A stretch of DNA of 9,511 nt from Desulfovibrionaceae bacterium (GTDB taxonomy: Bacteria > Pseudomonadota > Gammaproteobacteria > Burkholderiales > Burkholderiaceae_C), in the NCBI GenBank assembly GCA_009778355.1, contig WRJY01000263.1, forward strand, positions 1-9,511, given 5' to 3'. A model generated the notes under the pieces. It did not search any database and was not told the origin of the DNA. It saw only the letters and a list, made by a program, of their open reading frames with translations. A program made the translations under genes and the position numbers. Below, piece after piece: positions 5,889-9,511 of this stretch. Position 1 is the first letter of the stretch; every line of letters starts with the position of its first letter.

Positions 5889-6827
5889 ATGAGTACCCCC
5901 GCTCTTTCCATGGCCGACCGCGACGGCAAAATCTGGTTCGATGGCCAGTTCGTCGATTGGCGCGACGCCAAGGTTCACGTGCTGACGCACACGCTGCACT
6001 ACGGCTGCGGCGCATTCGAGGGCGTGCGGGCTTACGACACCGTGGACGGCACCGCCATCTTCCGTCTGGAAGAGCACACCCAGCGCCTGTTCAACAGCGC
6101 CAAGATCCTGCGCATGAAGCTGCCCTTCACGCCCGAGCAGATCAACGAGGCGCACAAGGCCGTGGTGCGCGCCAACAACCTCACGAGCTGCTATCTGCGG
6201 CCGCTGGTGTGGATCGGCTCTGAAAAGCTCGGCGTCAGCCCCAAGGGCAACACGGTTCACGCGATGGTCGCGGCCTGGCAATGGGCCGCGTACCTGGGCG
6301 CCGAAGGACTGTCGCGCGGCATCCGGGTGCGGATCAGCAGCTATGCCCATCACCACGTCAACGTGACGATGATGCAGGCCAAGACCGTGAGCAACTACAC
6401 CAATTCGATTCTGGCCAACATGGAGGCCACCGAGGACGGCTACGACGAGGCGATTCTGCTCGACCCCTCCGGCTTCGTGGCCGAAGGCTCGGGCGAAAAC
6501 GTGTTCCTGGTCAAGGACGGCGCGATCTACACGCCCGACCTGTCGGCTGGCGCGCTCAACGGCATCACGCGCAACACGGTACTGCACATCGCCAAGGATC
6601 TGGGCATCGAGGTGGTGCAAAAGCGCATCACGCGCGACGAGTGCTACATCGCCGACGAAATGTTCTTCAGCGGCACCGCCGCCGAGATCACGCCCATCCG
6701 CGAAATCGATCGCGTGCAGGTGGGCAACGGCGCGCGCGGCCCGATGACCGAAAAAATCCAGCAGGCGTTCTTCGACATCGTCAATGGCCGCAACCCCAAA
6801 TATGCCAAGTGGCTGTCGAAGGTTTGA
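5889..6827 (+). CDS. ilvE: Branched-chain amino acid aminotransferase
   Basis: A 312-residue fold-type IV PLP enzyme that interconverts leucine, isoleucine and valine with their 2-oxo acids, using glutamate/2-oxoglutarate; it is the last step of branched-chain amino acid synthesis. The Schiff-base lysine is Lys165 in QAKTVSNY. Other hallmarks are HTLHYGCGAFEGVRAY (34-49), EGSGENVF (199-206), LNGITRNT (223-230) and SGTAAEITPI (261-270), all typical of class I bacterial IlvE. The length matches the family (about 305-312). The ATG at 5889 has GAGG 8 bases upstream; a later ATG at 5910 would trim seven residues but lacks a comparable site. A CHCC zinc-finger gene begins 3 bases after the stop, so the two are surely co-transcribed. 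Confidence 0.96.
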   Translation: MSTPALSMADRDGKIWFDGQFVDWRDAKVHVLTHTLHYGCGAFEGVRAYDTVDGTAIFRLEEHTQRLFNSAKILRMKLPFTPEQINEAHKAVVRANNLTSCYLRPLVWIGSEKLGVSPKGNTVHAMVAAWQWAAYLGAEGLSRGIRVRISSYAHHHVNVTMMQAKTVSNYTNSILANMEATEDGYDEAILLDPSGFVAEGSGENVFLVKDGAIYTPDLSAGALNGITRNTVLHIAKDLGIEVVQKRITRDECYIADEMFFSGTAAEITPIREIDRVQVGNGARGPMTEKIQQAFFDIVNGRNPKYAKWLSKV

Positions 6828-6830
6828 ACC

Positions 6831-7037
6831 ATGAGCCAGTCAATCGTCGAACTGCAAGCCAGGGACTTGAGCGAACGCGGCGGCGTGTTCTGCCCCAACC
6901 CCAAGGCCGACATGAAGCTGTGGAACTCGCACCCCAGGGTCTATCTGGACGTGGGCCACGCAGGCCAGGCCAAGTGCCCCTACTGCGGAACGCTGTACCG
7001 GCTGCAAGCCGGCGAGGTGTTCACGGCGGGGCATTAG
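6831..7037 (+). CDS. Small CHCC zinc-finger protein
   Basis: A 68-residue protein with the zf-CHCC pattern Cys21-x12-His34-x14-Cys49-x2-Cys52, within VFCPNPKADMKLWNSHPRVYL and KCPYCGTLYRL. The family is related to the zinc-binding NDUFS6/complex I accessory subunit. In proteobacteria such small proteins are common beside unrelated housekeeping genes, and their role is poorly defined. The gene follows ilvE by 3 bases. Its last 17 bases overlap the 3' end of the convergent O-antigen ligase gene. Confidence 0.88.
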   Translation: MSQSIVELQARDLSERGGVFCPNPKADMKLWNSHPRVYLDVGHAGQAKCPYCGTLYRLQAGEVFTAGH

Positions 7038-8235
7038 CGCCTGTCCAAACCGTTTCCGGCTCAGTGCTGAGGCGCTGGAACACCAGCACGATGAACCACA
7101 TGCTGAGGCCGATGGAGGCATCGCGCAAGGCCGAGTTGGCGGAAACGGCCATCAGCATCGACAGCAGCGCCACCACGCCCAGCCGCCCGCTCATGTCGCG
7201 GCGGCGCCAGGCGCGCGGCAGGCCGGCGGCCATCAGCCACAGTAGCAGCAGCGCGCCCGGCACGCCGGTCTGCGCGCCGATCCACAGAAAATCGTTGTGC
7301 GGCATGTTGGAACTGCTCAGTTCGGGGCCGGTGCGCGCCTTCCACTGCGCGTTCCAGCAGCCGATGCCCCAGCCGGCCAGCGGGCGCTCGCGCACCATTG
7401 CCAGCGTCTCGGTGTACAGGCGAAAGCGCACGCCCCAACTGCTGCTCTCATCGACCTGCTCGCCGGCGTAGGCGCTGGCGACTTCGTGCGCGCCCAGCGT
7501 CAGCCGGTCGCGGATGCCAGGCAGCAGCAGGGCGGCGCTGAGCGCCAGCGCGGCCACCAGCGCGGTCGCCAGCAACTGCCGCTGGCGCTGCGCGCGCAAC
7601 TGGTGCAGCAGCCCGGCCAGCACGCCGGCGACGACGATCAGCCAGGCCGTGCGCGAATGAAGCACCGTTCCCAACACCCCCAGCGCCCCCAGCGCCAACG
7701 CCAGCGCCAACGCGCGCCAGCGCGCCGGCAGCAGGGGCAGCAGCAGCAGGCCGGCGCTGGCCGCCAGCGCCATCAGCAAGGCATTGGACAGCGACTTGTT
7801 GCCGCCGTAATGAACGACCTTGTTCCATGCCGGATTCGGCGGCAGCCCCACCGCGAGGTCCAGCGCCATCAACGCCAGCACGACGGCAATGCCGAGCCCG
7901 AAGCCACGCAGCGCCCATTGCGCCTCGTCGCGCGCCAGCGCCAGCGCCAGCGCCAGCGTGAGCACGATGCGCAGCACATGAAAGGCGTTGGATGCCGTCT
8001 CGGGGTAGTGCGAGCCGAAGGCCAGCACCAGCGCGCACCAGCCGAGCAGCAGCCATGCCGGCAGCCAGTTGGGCTGGCTGCGCAGTCTCTCCAGGCGCAG
8101 CCGCCAGCCGCCCTGCCAGACCATTGCCGCGGCCAGCGCGAAAAAGGCGGCATAGTTCAGGCCGATGGGAAAGACCGAAACGAATCCCCAGAACAGGGCG
8201 ACCCAGCGAACCAGGGGCAGTCGTGGCATGGACAT
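7021..8235 (-). CDS. O-antigen ligase / Wzy-like membrane glycosyltransferase
   Basis: A 404-residue polytopic membrane protein (about ten or more helices) of the Wzy_C/O-antigen ligase superfamily. Members join polysaccharide from undecaprenyl carrier to lipid A core (WaaL), polymerise O units, or glycosylate pilins. A large periplasmic loop lies at about residues 240-320. Candidate functional residues match those essential in WaaL: Arg195 in LHSRTAW, Arg270 in WGVRFRLY, and His313 in MPHNDFLW. No polysaccharide genes are nearby, so ligase, polymerase and pilin-transferase roles cannot be separated. The start is ATG 8235 or the ATG two codons on (8229); no Shine-Dalgarno sequence is visible. 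TACAAT (8238-8243, minus) sits directly upstream and could be a -10 box, which would give a very short or absent leader. The gene starts downstream of the ribosomal operon terminator and should be transcribed separately. Confidence 0.87.
   Translation of the reverse strand: MSMPRLPLVRWVALFWGFVSVFPIGLNYAAFFALAAAMVWQGGWRLRLERLRSQPNWLPAWLLLGWCALVLAFGSHYPETASNAFHVLRIVLTLALALALARDEAQWALRGFGLGIAVVLALMALDLAVGLPPNPAWNKVVHYGGNKSLSNALLMALAASAGLLLLPLLPARWRALALALALGALGVLGTVLHSRTAWLIVVAGVLAGLLHQLRAQRQRQLLATALVAALALSAALLLPGIRDRLTLGAHEVASAYAGEQVDESSSWGVRFRLYTETLAMVRERPLAGWGIGCWNAQWKARTGPELSSSNMPHNDFLWIGAQTGVPGALLLLWLMAAGLPRAWRRRDMSGRLGVVALLSMLMAVSANSALRDASIGLSMWFIVLVFQRLSTEPETVWTGANAPP
7932..7958. repeat. 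Hexanucleotide tandem repeat (GCGCCA x4) inside the ligase gene
   Basis: Four perfect copies of GCGCCA plus GCG encode an Ala-Leu run (ALALALALA, residues 94-102) in a membrane helix. The unit is six bases, so slippage would add or remove Ala-Leu pairs without a frameshift. Confidence 0.8.
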
Positions 8236-8316
8236 CGATTGTAGGCAGCCTCATGGCCCCATGCACTTGACCCGCGGCCTCGAACCAGCCCCTTGCGCCG
8301 GGGCAAGGCGCATATG

Positions 8317-8342
8317 AAAACAGCCCACGCTCAGGTGGGCTG
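8317..8342 (-). terminator. Intrinsic terminator of the S10 ribosomal protein operon
   Basis: On the minus strand a perfect 8-bp stem, CAGCCCAC / GTGGGCTG (8335-8342 with 8321-8328) with a 6-base loop, is followed at once by TTTT. It lies about 50 bases after the rpsQ stop and before the ligase gene. The plus strand has no T-tract after the stem, so it acts in one direction. Confidence 0.85.
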
Positions 8343-8393
8343 CTTCGAGGTTGCGGGCGCCAATGCCACGGGCATGACGCTGGGGCCGGCGCG

Positions 8394-8663
8394 TCAGACG
8401 GCGGCGGCCTTCTGGACCAGGCGGGTGGCGACCCAGTTCTTGGTCTTGGACAGCGGGCGGCTCTCGGTGATTTCGACCACGTCGCCCAGTTTGTACTGGC
8501 CGTTTTCGTCGTGCGCGTGGTACTTGGACGAGCGCACCACGATCTTGTCGTAGATCGGGTGCTTGACGCTGCGCTCGATCAGCACCGTCACGGTCTTGGC
8601 GCGCTTGTCGCTGACGACCTTGCCGATCAGGGTGCGCTTGAGGGATGGTTTGGCTTCCGTCAT
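8394..8663 (-). CDS. rpsQ: 30S ribosomal protein S17
   Basis: An 89-residue S17, a primary 16S rRNA-binding protein with an OB fold that helps nucleate 30S assembly. Hallmarks are RTLIGKVVSDKRAKTVTVLIER near the N-terminus, HPIYDKIVVRSSKYHAHDE in the middle and GDVVEITESRPLSKTKNW near the end. The ATG at 8661-8663 is chosen over an in-frame GTG six bases earlier, because AAGGAG (8669-8674) stands 5 bases before the ATG but overlaps the GTG. It is the last gene of the operon in this window: the stop is followed by an intrinsic terminator, not by rplN. Confidence 0.96.
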   Translation of the reverse strand: MTEAKPSLKRTLIGKVVSDKRAKTVTVLIERSVKHPIYDKIVVRSSKYHAHDENGQYKLGDVVEITESRPLSKTKNWVATRLVQKAAAV

Positions 8664-8668
8664 GGTCA

Positions 8669-8674
8669 CTCCTT
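8669..8674 (-). promoter_or_regulatory. Ribosome binding site that sets the rpsQ start
   Basis: AAGGAG on the minus strand, 5 bases upstream of ATG 8661-8663. It overlaps the last two bases of the rpmC stop codon, so S17 translation is probably coupled to L29. Confidence 0.8.
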
Positions 8675-8870
8675 ACTTGGCTGCCGCCTGCTTTTCGGCA
8701 AGCAGCGTCTTGGCGCGCGCGATGGCGCGGCGCGTGGTCTTCAACTGGCTGTTGTTGCCCAGTTGCTGGGTCGCCTTTTGCATACGCAGGTTGAAGTGGG
8801 CTTTTTGCAGCGCCTTCACTTCGGCTTGCAGGCCGGCGACGTCTTTTTGGCGCAGTTCAGCGGTTTTCAT
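8673..8870 (-). CDS. rpmC: 50S ribosomal protein L29
   Basis: A 65-residue L29, a small two-helix protein that binds 23S rRNA at the polypeptide exit tunnel, near the docking site for trigger factor and SRP. MKTAELRQKD, the central LKKAHFNLRMQ-type helix (here LQKAHFNLRMQKATQQL) and RRAIARAKTLL are typical. An AGGAG lies 9 bases upstream of the ATG. It starts 16 bases after rplP, and its stop overlaps the rpsQ ribosome binding site. Confidence 0.95.
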   Translation of the reverse strand: MKTAELRQKDVAGLQAEVKALQKAHFNLRMQKATQQLGNNSQLKTTRRAIARAKTLLAEKQAAAK

Positions 8871-8886
8871 CTGGCGGTACTCCTGC

Positions 8887-9303
8887 TTACTGGCCGATCA
8901 TGCGGGTGACGATGGTGGTGCGCAGCGGCAGCTTGGCGGCGGCCAAGGCAAACGCCTCGCGCGCCAGCTCCTCGGGCACGCCGACGATCTCGTACAGCAC
9001 CTTGCCGGGCTGGATTTCGGCCACGTAGTATTCCGGGTTGCCCTTGCCGTTGCCCATGCGAACCTCGGCGGGCTTGGTGGAAATGGGCTTGTCGGGAAAC
9101 ACGCGGATCCAGATGCGGCCGCCGCGCTTGACGTGGCGCGTAATGGCGCGGCGGGCCGATTCGATCTGGCGCGCGGTCAGGCGGCCGCGGTCGGTGGACT
9201 TCAGGCCGAACTCGCCGAAGGCCACCGTATTGCCACGGGTGGCAATGCCGGTGTTGCGGCCCTTGTGTTCCTTGCGGTACTTTCTGCGTGCAGGTTGCAG
9301 CAT
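8887..9303 (-). CDS. rplP: 50S ribosomal protein L16
   Basis: A 138-residue L16, which binds 23S rRNA near the peptidyl transferase centre and the A-site tRNA. The start MLQPARRKYRKEHKGRN, IWIRVFPDKPISTKP (64-78), VRMGNGKGNPEYYVA (81-95) and the end EELAREAFALAAAKLP are diagnostic. Arg82 corresponds to the arginine that is hydroxylated in E. coli L16 (Arg81). The ATG follows the rpsC stop by 3 bases, with GGAG inside the end of rpsC, which fits tight translational coupling. Confidence 0.97.
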   Translation of the reverse strand: MLQPARRKYRKEHKGRNTGIATRGNTVAFGEFGLKSTDRGRLTARQIESARRAITRHVKRGGRIWIRVFPDKPISTKPAEVRMGNGKGNPEYYVAEIQPGKVLYEIVGVPEELAREAFALAAAKLPLRTTIVTRMIGQ

Positions 9304-9306
9304 GGT

Positions 9307-9511
9307 TTACTCTCCTTTGGCGCCGTCCGCTGCTGCGGCGGGCGCGGCGACTTTGCGGACGCGCTTAACGGCGGGTTTGGCCTCGGCCCCTGCGGCCTCG
9401 GCGGGTTTGTCGCTGCCATCGGCAGGCGCGGCATTGGCGCCGCGCCCATCACGGCGCGGGCCGCCTCGGCGCTCGCCGCCGGGGCCGCCGCGACCGTCAC
9501 GGCGCGGGCCG
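9307..9511 (-). CDS. rpsC: 30S ribosomal protein S3, C-terminal tail only (gene continues past the right edge)
   Basis: The last 67 codons of a frame that ends in TAA 3 bases before rplP, the position of rpsC in the conserved S10 order rpsC-rplP-rpmC-rpsQ. Only a low-complexity tail is visible: two copies of a GPRRDGRG unit with GGERRGG between them, then an Ala/Pro/Lys-rich stretch ending VRKVAAPAAAADGAKGE. E. coli S3 (233 residues) lacks such a tail; extended Arg/Gly/Ala-rich S3 ends are a feature I associate with Comamonadaceae. The identity rests on position and tail style, because the KH domains lie outside the window. Confidence 0.85.
   Translation of the reverse strand, partial: GPRRDGRGGPGGERRGGPRRDGRGANAAPADGSDKPAEAAGAEAKPAVKRVRKVAAPAAAADGAKGE

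Noticed and set aside
5472..6620. A 382-codon minus-strand frame antisense to the small membrane protein and ilvE
   Set aside because: It is a shadow frame with His/Arg/Gly bias; ilvE motifs on the plus strand are decisive.
7297..8244. A 315-codon plus-strand frame antisense to the ligase gene
   Set aside because: It is almost wholly Gln/Arg/His/Ala, typical of an antisense frame through a Leu/Ala-rich membrane protein.
8667..8669. GTG start for rpsQ
   Set aside because: It overlaps the AAGGAG ribosome binding site; the ATG two codons later has correct spacing.

Overview
The window is high-GC bacterial chromosome, most likely from the Betaproteobacteria (order Burkholderiales, probably Comamonadaceae). 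The evidence is the gene set and codon use, the ribosomal proteins L16, L29 and S17, and a ribosomal protein S3 that ends in a long Gly/Arg/Ala-rich tail. The assignment is inferred from protein character; no database search was run.

Left part (1-2527): a truncated minus-strand gene, probably flavodoxin-like, runs off the left edge. It is divergent from a ten-helix EamA/DMT drug/metabolite exporter, which is followed after 20 bases by radA, a DNA recombination and branch-migration ATPase.

Accessory island (about 2528-3547): downstream of radA lies a compact type II toxin-antitoxin operon, an AbrB/MazE-like antitoxin overlapping a Doc (death-on-curing) toxin by 4 bases. A near-perfect palindrome upstream of it is a plausible operator. 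Then comes a non-coding element of about 236 bp that looks like a small non-autonomous mobile element (MITE-like). It has 18-bp terminal inverted repeats, a flanking TTA direct repeat, and a large internal palindrome. Its right-hand TTA is exactly the stop codon of the next gene. This is the least ordinary part of the window.

Middle (3545-5240, minus): a site-2-type M50 membrane metalloprotease lies 55 bases downstream of a DUF2167 protein that has a signal peptide and a C-terminal membrane segment. The two are probably co-transcribed.

Right-middle (5349-8235): a small two-helix membrane protein of unknown function, ilvE (branched-chain aminotransferase), and a CHCC zinc-finger protein run on the plus strand. 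The zinc-finger gene converges with, and overlaps by 17 bases, a minus-strand O-antigen ligase/Wzy-type membrane glycosyltransferase.

Right end (8317-9511, minus): the distal part of the S10 ribosomal protein operon, rpsC (partial)-rplP-rpmC-rpsQ, is closed by a clear intrinsic terminator. The spc genes (rplN onward) do not follow directly.

Most of the window is housekeeping sequence. No clearly undescribed multi-gene system is visible. The palindromic element at the protease stop codon and the DUF2167/M50 pair are the best candidates for follow-up.
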